From NCBI GenBank assembly GCA_016209605.1, contig JACQVS010000203.1, forward strand, positions 1 to 32,285: a DNA stretch of 32,285 bases. Direction: 5' to 3'. This document shows, piece by piece, positions 24,273-31,134 of this stretch. This DNA is from Planctomycetota bacterium (GTDB taxonomy: Bacteria > Planctomycetota > UBA8108 > JACQVS01). The notes beneath the pieces were generated by a model. The model did not search any database. It was not told the origin of the DNA and saw only the letters and a list, made by a program, of their open reading frames with translations. A program made the position numbers and the translations under genes. The stretch's first letter is position 1, and each line of letters begins with the position of its first letter.

Positions 24273-24482
24273 TCAAGCAAACAGGAGCCGGCCTTTAGGC
24301 TGAGGAATGGGTCGGCCTAATTCCGTTGCCGTTTCAATCCACTCCTTGATAATCAATTCAACATTTCTGAGCGCCTCTTGATAAGTATCGCCATCGGCGG
24401 CGCAACCCGGTAGTTCAGGAACTTCAGCAATATAAGCCTGATCTTCATTGCTCCAGTAGATAATGATCTCGTATTTACTCAT
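24273..24482 (-). CDS. hicB: HicB family antitoxin
   Basis: This 69-residue protein is a HicB fold antitoxin: YEIIIYWSNEDQAYIAEVPELPGCAADGDTYQEALRNV is the classic partial-RNase-H-like HicB core. A short helix EWIETATELGRPIPQPKG follows and no DNA-binding domain is attached, so it is the short HicB type. The ATG at 24482 shares its A with the hicA TGA (TGATG overlap), and AGGAG lies upstream; a GTG one codon earlier is also possible. It neutralises the HicA mRNA interferase encoded just before it. Confidence 0.92.
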   Translation of the reverse strand: MSKYEIIIYWSNEDQAYIAEVPELPGCAADGDTYQEALRNVELIIKEWIETATELGRPIPQPKGRLLFA

Positions 24483-24733
24483 CACTGAACTCCTAATCGG
24501 TATCTCAGGATAACATTTCTAACTTGTTTGACCTGATAGGGTTTTGCTTTGGCATTTTTCGGTTGAAGGTTTAAGATTTCCTCCACACCTTCCCGGGTAA
24601 AAATGTGGTGACTGCCTCGAATACGTTCGGAAAAACCCAAGTGTATTAACAATCGGCATAATCCGCTAAAGGATATATTGGCGTCCGAAGTTCCACGCAG
24701 AATCTGGTTAAAAACTTTCTCGTGACTACTCAT
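24482..24733 (-). CDS. hicA: HicA family mRNA interferase toxin
   Basis: This 83-residue protein has the dsRBD-like HicA fold. The catalytic histidine lies in IRGSHHIFTREG, and the C-terminal half KPYQVKQVRNVILRYRL is typical. It cleaves mRNA when free of HicB. Gene order toxin then antitoxin is the usual hicAB order. The first ~20 residues (SHEKVFNQILRGTSDANISFS) are longer than in the smallest HicA proteins but occur in the family. No ribosome site is obvious, and the sequence before the ATG is AT-rich, consistent with a promoter there. Confidence 0.92.
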   Translation of the reverse strand: MSSHEKVFNQILRGTSDANISFSGLCRLLIHLGFSERIRGSHHIFTREGVEEILNLQPKNAKAKPYQVKQVRNVILRYRLGVQ

Positions 24734-25086
24734 ATTATTTTACCAACCAATTGTCCAAATTCCATATTGACCAAAAGTAATTTATTCGAGGGTGCCTCCG
24801 CCTTCCAGCCCGATTTCGCCATTTCGCTTAAATTCAGCCCCTTTGGTTGTGTCCTGAAGGATATCGATTTTGGCTTGTCAAGCCATTTTCACCTTTCGAA
24901 AAATAACCGCTTGCAAGGGGAAACTCAAGAATTAGCAGGCTCTATCCTCGATATCCAGAGAAAAGTAACCGGTAACTTTTGGAAAAAAAGTCGGCGGATG
25001 AAAGAGGTGGGTGAGGCGGGTATAGAAAGGGGGGGACTCGAGGACGTCAGGGGTGGGGGATCATTCCGTTTTAACAGCTACCAAAG

Positions 25087-25106
25087 TCACCAGCGCAATC
25101 TGGTGA
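25087..25106 (+). terminator. Stem-loop with short T-run
   Basis: TCACCAG and CTGGTGA form a perfect seven-base stem with a CGCAAT loop, followed by AATTTT. It looks like a rho-independent terminator on the plus strand, though no plus-strand gene precedes it now. Confidence 0.4.
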
Positions 25107-25140
25107 ATTTTCTGCAGAATGGGCTTATACCACGGTAAGC

Positions 25141-25166
25141 CTGCGGTTAGAATCTCGAACCCGCAG
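25141..25166. other. Stem-loop beside direct repeat copy B
   Basis: CTGCGGTT pairs with AACCCGCAG with one bulged C. The loop is AGAATCTCG. It superficially recalls a tRNA T-arm but no tRNA body is present around it. It lies 20 bases before repeat B. Confidence 0.3.
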
Positions 25167-25185
25167 TCTCAGCAGAGCCGGTCTT

Positions 25186-25320
25186 CCACTCGATCTCGCC
25201 CGGGGGTTCTTCTGGATCACCGACTTCCAGGGTACCGAGCGCGAGGGCCAGATTGACCACCAAGGCTCTCCTTTCAGACCGGTATTTTCAGCCAAGGAAG
25301 GAAAGAGATCAACGGGGGCG
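25186..25320. repeat. Imperfect direct repeat, copy B
   Basis: Partner of copy A about 1.5 kb away. On the minus strand this copy has an open frame reading KYRSERRALVVNLALALG, then TLEVGDPEEPPGEIEWKTG and on to a stop near 25150. That looks like the tail of a protein gene, and copy A keeps only parts of it. The pair may be relics of a duplicated gene end or of a mobile unit. Confidence 0.6.
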
Positions 25321-25571
25321 TTGAGTGTTTGAGAAACCGGCGTTTTTCGCAGGAATCTCGTCCGGTAGGACGTTCTGATCGGGAGGCTGGTGGGATTCGT
25401 CAGATCGAAGTGGATAACGGCATCTCAGTAGGAGAAACCATCGGTTCTCCAGTGTCCGTAGACCATGAAGCTCAAACGGACCTGGTCTTCGTAGGCAATG
25501 AGCCCTTTGAACATCGCATCCATCAATCGCCAACCTTGAACCTAAGTTCTGGGTGCGTTATTCTTAATGTC

Positions 25572-26027
25572 ATGGAGAACAGGTACACGATCAGCCAGTT
25601 GGCCCGTGCCGCTGGTGTGCCCACATCCACGGTGCGCTTCTATGAGCGCCGTAGACTTCTTCGCCCCGACGACCGGACTCTCAGCAACTACCGAATCTAC
25701 GGCGATGGCGCCATCAATCGCCTCCGCTTTATCCGGGCCGCTCAGGAAAACGGATTCTCCCTGAAGGACGTGCTGGCCCTCCTCAACTTCCGTGATGGAA
25801 AGACCAGCCGCTGCCGCGAGGTCCAGGGGCTAATCAAAACGCGCCTCGCTGACCTCGAAAGGCGCGCGGAAGAGCTCCGCCAGGTTCAGGCTCTGCTCCA
25901 CTCTTCACTGAAAGCATGCCGGGAGTTTGAGCGAACCGGGAGGTGCCGGGTCATCGAGAGCTTGGACTTCGCCTCCACCTCTCCGCCGGCCAAAACCGGC
26001 CACCAGCAGCGAACAAAAAAAATCTAA
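25572..26027 (+). CDS. merR: MerR family regulator with the full mercury-type cysteine triad
   Basis: This 151-residue regulator has a MerR winged-helix start (TISQLARAAGVPTSTVRFYERRRLL) and a dimerisation helix. Cysteines at 81, 116 and 125 have spacings of 35 and 9, the same as C82, C117 and C126 that hold Hg(II) in Tn501 MerR. This supports a mercury (or related thiophilic metal) sensor and not a copper CueR or zinc ZntR type. The ATG at 25572 lies close to an upstream ATG-poor, weak ribosome region. A MerR-type operator-promoter lies 9 bases after its stop and faces the downstream metal genes, so merR is codirectional with its targets, not divergent as in Tn501. Confidence 0.88.
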   Translation: MENRYTISQLARAAGVPTSTVRFYERRRLLRPDDRTLSNYRIYGDGAINRLRFIRAAQENGFSLKDVLALLNFRDGKTSRCREVQGLIKTRLADLERRAEELRQVQALLHSSLKACREFERTGRCRVIESLDFASTSPPAKTGHQQRTKKI

Positions 26028-26035
26028 AAATCCTC

Positions 26036-26067
26036 TTGACCTTACACCTGAGTTCAAGGTGTAGACT
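26036..26067 (+). promoter_or_regulatory. MerR-type promoter/operator with long spacer
   Basis: TTGACC (-35, 26036-26041) and TAGACT (-10, 26062-26067) are separated by 20 bases, the overlong spacing MerR proteins correct by twisting DNA. Between them is a perfect inverted repeat TACACCT-N7-AGGTGTA (26043-26063), and the alternative pair ACCTT/AAGGT common to MerR-family sites. It lies between merR and the cysteine-rich gene and should drive the metal operon. Confidence 0.85.
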
Positions 26068-26146
26068 CTTTTTTAGTCGGATCGCGGTTAAGTGGCCGGA
26101 AGTTTCCAGCCACCCGGATCCGAAGATCTCTTTGGAGGCTCGAACC

Positions 26147-26449
26147 ATGAAGAAGTGGATTTTTGGCGCATTGGCAGCTGCTTTTACCCTCGGCGGAGGC
26201 CTATTGGCCTATGAACTGGGCTTCGTGAACACTGGGAGGAGTGACTGCCCGGGACAGATCGTCTGCCCCATCACCGGCGAGAAGGTCTGCAGGGACCAGT
26301 GCCCCCTGGTGGACCCTTACCTCCCGGACTGCCCTGGGAAGATCGAGTGCCCGTTGACCGGGGAGCTGGTCTGTCGTGACCGTTGCCCGGCACAGACGAG
26401 CGCGGGGAACACAGCCAGCGGAATGGCCTGCTGCAACGCGAGCAAGTAG
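26147..26449 (+). CDS. Membrane-anchored ten-cysteine protein, probable metal binder
   Basis: This 100-residue protein has one N-terminal helix or signal (IFGALAAAFTLGGGLLAYELG). Two copies of a 21-residue unit follow, DCPGxIxCPxTGExVCRDxCP, at residues 33-53 and 61-81, then a CC pair at 95-96. Ten of 100 residues are cysteine, four in each repeat with identical spacing. This suits a periplasmic or membrane-surface metal-binding site, one per repeat. It is the first gene after the MerR-type promoter, with GGAGG before the ATG, and the fusion gene follows 11 bases later. I know no named family for it; metal binding is inference from the cysteines and the operon. Confidence 0.75.
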   Translation: MKKWIFGALAAAFTLGGGLLAYELGFVNTGRSDCPGQIVCPITGEKVCRDQCPLVDPYLPDCPGKIECPLTGELVCRDRCPAQTSAGNTASGMACCNASK

Positions 26450-26460
26450 GAAGAAACTCC

Positions 26461-27594
26461 ATGGAAGCAGTCTGCCCAGCTGCCGGGAAACCAGGGAAGC
26501 GGGTGCCACCAGTCACCGTACGGAGCCTCGTTAGAGATGAGCGCGCCTCTGAGATCGACGGGCGCGAGTGGTTCTTCTGTGACCTGCCGGACTGCCAGGT
26601 GGTCTACTTCGCCCAAGACGGCAAGACCTTCTCGAAGGAAGCCCTGAAGGTGCGGGTCGGTGTGAAGGAGAAGGTGGCTCCACGGCCGGTTTGTTACTGC
26701 TTCGGCCACACGGTCGAGAGCATTCGCGACGAAATCGCCAGGACGGGCAGAAGCACGGTGCTGGCGTCCATCACCGCCGAGGTCAAGGCAGGCGAGTGTA
26801 GCTGCGAGACCATGAACCCGAAGGGTACCTGTTGCCTCGGTGACGTGAGCAGAGCCGTGAAGGAAGCTATCGCCTGCTCCGGCACCAATGCATCCGCAAC
26901 ACCGGCGAAGATGGAGCACTCTCACGACTGCTGCTCGACTCAGCCAGACGGCCAAAAGCCCGTAACAGCTTACTCTCAAACGGAACGCGCCGGCCTCCTC
27001 GCTGCGGCCGGCTCTGTCTTTTCGGCGGTGGTGGCTTCCGCCTGCTGCTGGTTGCCGCTCCTCTTGCTTCTCTTCGGCGTTTCGGCAGCGGGGGTTTCGG
27101 CAGCATTTGAACGAGTCCGGCCGATCTTCCTTGTCATTGCTCCACTGCTTCTTGCCTCGGGCTTCTACTCCGTCTACTTTCGAAGGGAGAAGTGCGCCGC
27201 GGATGGCACCTGCAAAGCCCGAAACCCGAAGCTCAGGCGCTTCAGTCGCGCAATGCTCTGGATTTCCTCGGTGGTCGTCTTGGTGGTAGCTTTATTCCCG
27301 AACTACGTCGGCCTTATCCACACGTCAGGTCGAGCACCCATCTCCATCCAAGAGGCGGCCGCCACGCCGGAACAGTTCGTAGTCCTTCGGGTCGAGGGCA
27401 TGACCTGCAAGGCCTGCGCCGTCAGCCTGGAAAAGGAGCTGCTGAAGAATCCAGGCGTCCTCGATGCTACCGTCAACTATCCCGAGAGACGCGCCATCGT
27501 CAAAGTCAAGCAGGGAGTGCCGGCGGACAAGAGAGTGCTGGTCGAGGCAGTCGAGAGAGCAGGGTACCAAGCCAAGGTCGAACCGAGCAAATAA
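26461..27594 (+). CDS. CopZ N-domain / MerT / MerP fusion metal transporter
   Basis: This 377-residue protein joins three units. Residues 1-140 resemble the N-terminal domain of Archaeoglobus-type CopZ: a zinc-site candidate (C5, C40, C45) and a [2Fe-2S]-like set (VCYC at 78-80, CSC at 113-115, CC at 124-125). After a linker with HSHDCC, residues 175-285 are a MerT-like Hg(II) importer: the CC pair at 195-196 in helix 1, helices at about 180-212, 220-240 and 265-285, and the second pair C245/C251. Residues 305-377 are a MerP/HMA domain with GMTCKAC (C316, C319). Metal could pass between the domains within one chain. GGAAGAA precedes the ATG. No mercuric reductase gene lies in the window. Confidence 0.85.
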   Translation: MEAVCPAAGKPGKRVPPVTVRSLVRDERASEIDGREWFFCDLPDCQVVYFAQDGKTFSKEALKVRVGVKEKVAPRPVCYCFGHTVESIRDEIARTGRSTVLASITAEVKAGECSCETMNPKGTCCLGDVSRAVKEAIACSGTNASATPAKMEHSHDCCSTQPDGQKPVTAYSQTERAGLLAAAGSVFSAVVASACCWLPLLLLLFGVSAAGVSAAFERVRPIFLVIAPLLLASGFYSVYFRREKCAADGTCKARNPKLRRFSRAMLWISSVVVLVVALFPNYVGLIHTSGRAPISIQEAAATPEQFVVLRVEGMTCKACAVSLEKELLKNPGVLDATVNYPERRAIVKVKQGVPADKRVLVEAVERAGYQAKVEPSK

Positions 27595-27640
27595 TCGAAT
27601 GTAGAATACCCTGGTCTTTGATCCCGAGAACCGAGGAGAA

Positions 27641-27811
27641 CGGCGGTGATGGCAGAAGTCGCCGGGTCCTACTTGTCGAGTAGCCTGACTTATGGTACAT
27701 TCTCGCGACCAAAGGCGATGGAGGCCGCCGAGGAGCAAGTGCTCCTGAACCGTCCCTACGGGGTCTGATGGCTCCTACCTGATCGATTCTGTTGAACAGG
27801 AAGGAGTCTTC
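27641..27811 (+). ncRNA. Candidate structured leader of the antiporter gene
   Basis: The 217-base gap before the antiporter folds readily. CGGCG (27641-27645) pairs with CGCCG (27660-27664), and CTACT (27669-27673) with AGTAG (27679-27683). A three-way junction closes with GGAGGCC (27720-27726) against GGCTCC (27770-27775). It encloses AGGAGC-aagt-GCTCCT (27731-27746) and CCGT-ccct-ACGG (27750-27761). A bulged TTCTGT/ACAGGAA hairpin sits on the ribosome site AAGGAG. This could be a cis-regulatory RNA, perhaps ion-responsive, but I match it to no known riboswitch class. Confidence 0.35.
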
Positions 27812-29017
27812 GTGGATTTTTACGTAGGGATAATCCTGGCGGCCTTGATCTTCATTGCAAGCCTCATTTCCGTCGAGCTGGGCCTCTCGGCGGCCATCAT
27901 CGAAATCACCCTGGGCGTCATTGGTGGGAACTTCCTCGGCCTCAAGCAGCTCGACTGGGTGGAGTTCATCGCTGGATTCGGCGGGATCCTCCTGACCTTC
28001 CTCGCCGGTGCCGAAGTCGACCTGAAGGTCATGCGGCAGAACGCGAAGGAGAGCCTTCTGATTGGCGGCCTCTCTTTCCTTGCGCCTTTCTTGGGCACGA
28101 TGCTCTTCTGCCACTTATTCCTGGGGTGGGAGTGGCGATCCGCCGAGATTGCTGGGATCGCCCTCAGCACGACCTCCCTTGCGGTAGTCTACGCCGTTCT
28201 TGTAGAGACCGGCCTGACCAACACCAAAATCGGCAAACTCATCATGGCAAGCACGTTCGTCACGGACTTCGGGACAGCCGCAGGACTTTCTGTCCTATTC
28301 ATCCAGCCCAACCTTCATACGCTCTGGTTCGCGGTCGTTTCGATTGCCATGATTGGGCTGGCGCCAAAGACAGCGCCTTGGTTCTTCCGCCGCTATGGGA
28401 GTCGCGTCATCGAGCCCGAGATCAAGCTCCTCTTCCTCCTCCTCTTCGTCCTCATGTACTTCGCGCATGAGGGATCCTCCCACGCAATCCTGCCCGCCTT
28501 TGTCTTTGGCTTCTTCACGTCGCCGCTCTTCCATGGCAACCGCGAGCTACAGCGAAAACTGCGGGTCGTGGCCTTTGCCTTCATCACTCCGATCTTTTTC
28601 CTCAATGGCGGCATGAACATTTCGCTGCCCCTACTTGGCGCGAACTTCGGTCTCTTTCTTCTCCTCCTCACCGTCAAGCTCGCCACGAAGTTCGTCGGCG
28701 TCTATCCCATCTCGCGGCTCTTCATCCCGAGGGAGGCCACATACACGACTCTGCTCATGAGCACGGGGCTCACCATGGGAACGATCAGCTCGATGTTCGG
28801 ATTCCAGGCAGGGATCATCGACCAGGCGCAATTCTCAGTTCTGGTTTCCGTTGTCGTTGCAAGCGCGATCCTGCCGACGTTCTTGGCACAGCGGTTCTTC
28901 CATCCCAAGCACGCTTTTGAGGCGGTGGGGAGCGAGGTGGAGCCCGAGATTCTGGCGGGCGATACGGTCTCGGAGAAAGACCAGACCAGTTCCTGTGCCT
29001 CCGCCAAAATTTGTTGA
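27812..29017 (+). CDS. Cation:proton antiporter (CPA2/KefB-NapA type)
   Basis: This 401-residue protein has about twelve membrane helices typical of monovalent cation/proton antiporters: FIAGFGGILLTFLAGAEVDLKVMR, AGIALSTTSLAVVYAVLVETGLTNTKIGKLIMASTFVTDFGTAAGLSV (the TSLA and conserved acidic residue region), and PIFFLNGGMNISLPLLG. The tail is short and ends SSCASAKIC, without a TrkA-N domain. The start is GTG at 27812 with AAGGAG six bases upstream. It follows the metal operon by 217 bases that may form a structured RNA, so it could be co-transcribed or separately controlled. It exchanges Na+ or K+ for H+; a direct role in metal resistance is not implied by the family. Confidence 0.9.
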   Translation: MDFYVGIILAALIFIASLISVELGLSAAIIEITLGVIGGNFLGLKQLDWVEFIAGFGGILLTFLAGAEVDLKVMRQNAKESLLIGGLSFLAPFLGTMLFCHLFLGWEWRSAEIAGIALSTTSLAVVYAVLVETGLTNTKIGKLIMASTFVTDFGTAAGLSVLFIQPNLHTLWFAVVSIAMIGLAPKTAPWFFRRYGSRVIEPEIKLLFLLLFVLMYFAHEGSSHAILPAFVFGFFTSPLFHGNRELQRKLRVVAFAFITPIFFLNGGMNISLPLLGANFGLFLLLLTVKLATKFVGVYPISRLFIPREATYTTLLMSTGLTMGTISSMFGFQAGIIDQAQFSVLVSVVVASAILPTFLAQRFFHPKHAFEAVGSEVEPEILAGDTVSEKDQTSSCASAKIC

Positions 29018-29099
29018 TCGACTCCTTGCTTCGGATTCCGCGTTAGTCCGGGTAGCTGGTAGCGGGAGGTAGAGAGTAGTGGTGGTGGTCATAATTGAC

Positions 29100-29885
29100 C
29101 TATTGACAAGGACCCCTGAACGCGGCCACGACTCCGTTCCATAACGCGCGTCTGGATGAAAGCGCAGCCTTCGCTGCCGCTGTCGCCCTGACCCACTTCT
29201 CTGGATCCTCGCCGCACAGGTTGGTGAGCAGTCTCCTCGCCAGCGGCGCGTGCATCTCCTCGTCGAGATGGACGTGGCGATCGAGGTAGAGCCGGAAGGA
29301 GGTGCACCGAGTGCCTGAGCGCTCAAGCTCCGCGATAAGGGAGCGGAACATCGCCGGGACGAGATCCTCGCGACCAAGCAGAAACGTTGCCGCGACCTCC
29401 AAAGTCGGGGCACCGCAGGTGAATATGGTGTCCAGAACGAAGCGCCGCGTGGACTGTGGGATGAGGAGGGGACGAAGAGCTTCCTCGGGCAGAAGGCCTT
29501 CGCTCAACCCGGCCAGGAACTGCTGGATGGGGCGGGTGTCCGCTCCGACCTCCCCCATCGCCGCGAGGTAGAGGTCGAAGTGGCTCATGTAGCGATGCGG
29601 CGTGACCTCGTCGGTCTCCTCGCCAAGAACGATCTCGTTGACGAGCCGTGCGGCGAGAGAGTCCCGCGGGGGAAACCAGGGAACCTCCACGCAGGTCAGG
29701 CGGCGCTGGAGGGTCTTCAAAAGGCTCATGAAATCCCATACGGCGAAGACGTGGGAGGACATGAAAACGCGCAGTGAGGCCAAGTCGCCGACCATCGCGT
29801 AGATGGGGTGGGTGACGAGTTCCTGGCGAAGGGAATGGAGCTCCTGCTCAAGACGAGTCAAGGGGTCAACTGGTTCGGGGCTCAC
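29100..29885 (-). CDS. DUF3050 family protein (heme-oxygenase-like fold)
   Basis: This 261-residue protein matches DUF3050 along its length: EQELHSLRQELVTHPIYAMV, LRVFMSSHVFAVWDFMSLLKTLQRRLTC, VPWFPPRDSLAARLVNEIVLGEETDE and SHFDLYLAAMGEVGADT, then YLDRHVHLDEEMHAPLARRLL. The spaced His and Glu residues (HVFAVWDFM, NEIVLGEE, RHVHLDEEMH) are consistent with a helical di-metal or heme-oxygenase-like scaffold. The reaction is unknown to me. The start is GTG at 29885. It is convergent with the antiporter gene and stands alone. Confidence 0.85.
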   Translation of the reverse strand: MSPEPVDPLTRLEQELHSLRQELVTHPIYAMVGDLASLRVFMSSHVFAVWDFMSLLKTLQRRLTCVEVPWFPPRDSLAARLVNEIVLGEETDEVTPHRYMSHFDLYLAAMGEVGADTRPIQQFLAGLSEGLLPEEALRPLLIPQSTRRFVLDTIFTCGAPTLEVAATFLLGREDLVPAMFRSLIAELERSGTRCTSFRLYLDRHVHLDEEMHAPLARRLLTNLCGEDPEKWVRATAAAKAALSSRRALWNGVVAAFRGPCQ

Positions 29886-30088
29886 GGGACTGTTCTCTGT
29901 ATCCTTTTTATTCTGATACTATCATCTGCTCTATTCGACCTGGCATAAAAATGCCTCCTTCGCTGTCAGGAAAAAGGAAACCCTTGTGGCTTCCTTCGGC
30001 CAGCATCCTTGGACCCCCTCCTCGCTTCCGTTTCCGCCCGGGTCTGGGTAGCGGGGGTCGAGAGGGGGGGGGGGTTGTCGGCTGGTCT
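29886..30088. other. Intergenic region with a small hairpin and a G11 run
   Basis: GGCAT-aaaa-ATGCC (29942-29955) is a perfect five-base stem. A run of eleven G residues (30064-30074) lies 15 bases past the TIR gene's stop. No gene is seen. The run could be slippage-prone or an assembly artefact. Confidence 0.5.
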
Positions 30089-30610
30089 TCATCGCCTGAG
30101 CCACTCCGCCAAGGAGATCCCGTCGTAAACACCTTGTCCTGGCTTGACCACGACCAGAACCTCGCCGGCCTTTCGCTCAATTCGATCGTAGATCCCTACA
30201 TACTCGCTTCCCGGCCAGGTCCGGGGATCGTCCGTGACCGGAAGAATGACGACGCTGTCCATCCCGTTCTGGCTGTCCGCAATCCCAAGCTCCCACGGAA
30301 CCCACTTCGAGGTGAGGCCGTTATCGCTGGCCAGGAGAACGAACTTGCGGCATTCCTTTATTCTGACCTTGATTGCGGCCGCTGTCTTTGGACTGGTCGC
30401 CTCAGGCATCGTCGGGTCCTTCCAGTCAACGTAGACCACGACTCCCTGCTTCAGTAGCGCCGCGATGGCTGGCTCAACCAGGTCCTTGTCCTTGTGGCTG
30501 TGCGAGAGAAAGACGGTGGCCCTCGCAGTTGACTGGTATCTCTTTGCCTCCGTGATCGAGAAGCCGTAACTGCGAAAACCCTGAAGCTCCGATCTCGTGA
30601 GATAGGCCAA
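30089..30610 (-). CDS. TIR-domain protein
   Basis: This 173-residue protein is a single TIR domain after a short lead. The first strand and loop are ATVFLSHSHKDKDLVEPAIAALLKQG (about residues 31-56), then VVVYVDWKDPTMPE, a helix AAAIKVRIKECRKFVLLASDN, and the catalytic-type glutamate in SKWVPWELGIAD (E107). Bacterial TIR domains cleave NAD or make cyclic ADP-ribose signals in phage defence. The start is TTG at 30610 with a strong AAAGGAG, 13 bases after the stop of the DUF1863-type gene. It forms a tight operon with that gene and a membrane-protein remnant, suggesting a Thoeris-like system. The pairing of two TIR-type proteins is notable. Confidence 0.87.
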   Translation of the reverse strand: MAYLTRSELQGFRSYGFSITEAKRYQSTARATVFLSHSHKDKDLVEPAIAALLKQGVVVYVDWKDPTMPEATSPKTAAAIKVRIKECRKFVLLASDNGLTSKWVPWELGIADSQNGMDSVVILPVTDDPRTWPGSEYVGIYDRIERKAGEVLVVVKPGQGVYDGISLAEWLRR

Positions 30611-30623
30611 GTGAAGACTCCTT

Positions 30624-31121
30624 TCAGCGACCGGCTTGTCGTGCCGCTTCCTCTACCCACAGCGGCAGGTTACGGTATCCCTCGTTCAACACCCAGTCGT
30701 AACTCCGGTAGCCAAGCTGCGAGAGACGTATCCACGAGCCGTTGCGGTTAGTACCGAGGACATCGAATGGGTTGCGGCCACGCGGGTCGGAAAGCCGGTT
30801 ACGATCCTCGATCCCGTTGATGTAGATGCCTACGAGGCCGTTTCCCCGATCGTAGCTCTTCTCGATCTCATATCTCACCCAGGGACGGTCGGCGGTTTCG
30901 AGGCCAATGAGCACGGCGGTAACCGAGGTGTTCTCAAGGCCACGATCGATCATGCGACGGACGTTATCGTCGCCACGTCGCTTCACTTCTTCCCAGAGAG
31001 ATGCATCGTAGAAACGTCCCTCGGCCTCGCGCCCCTGCTGAGTAAGCCAACTATTTCACACGACGTTTGCTCGCCAGATGTCCCTCTGATAGTGGAAACT
31101 GAAGAACACTCGTCTGGCCAT
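30624..31121 (-). pseudogene. TIR-like DUF1863 (ThsB-type) protein with an in-frame TGA
   Basis: The frame from the ATG at 31121 (AAGGAG upstream) to 30624 is 165 codons. It matches the MTH538/DUF1863 TIR-like family, the ThsB sensor of Thoeris: MARRVFFSFHYQRDIWRANVV, then NSWL, FYDASLWEEVKRRGDDNVRRMID, NTSVTAVLIGLETADRPWVRYEIEKS (catalytic-type E85) and GNGLVGIYINGI. Codon 22 is TGA (31058-31056), where the family has NVVRNSW, so CGA has become TGA by one transition. All else looks intact, which means recent inactivation, a sequencing error, or read-through. A GTG restart at 30986 would lose the first strand of the fold. Confidence 0.82.
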
Positions 31122-31134
31122 CGCTGTGAACTCC

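Larger units (their letters stand above)
24734..25185. other. AT-rich intergenic region upstream of hicAB
   Basis: An open plus-strand frame exists here but has poor protein character, no ribosome site, and overlaps the hicA start, so I do not call a gene. Two stem-loops near its right end are listed separately. The left part must contain the hicAB promoter. Confidence 0.5.

Noticed and set aside
24722..25138. 138-codon plus-strand frame upstream of hicA
   Set aside because: Overlaps the hicA start, lacks a ribosome site, and its translation has no recognisable or protein-like pattern.
25141..25215. Possible tRNA because of a GGTT...GAACC stem
   Set aside because: Only one arm resembles a tRNA; no acceptor stem, anticodon arm or CCA-like end fits around it on either strand.
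23640..25320. CRISPR or integron attC array
   Set aside because: Only two long diverged copies exist, far apart, with genes between. No regular spacers and no integrase core-site motif.
27641..27811. TPP or yybP-ykoY riboswitch, because of an ACCTGAT stretch and the antiporter downstream
   Set aside because: The other conserved blocks of both classes are missing, so only an unnamed structured leader is claimed.
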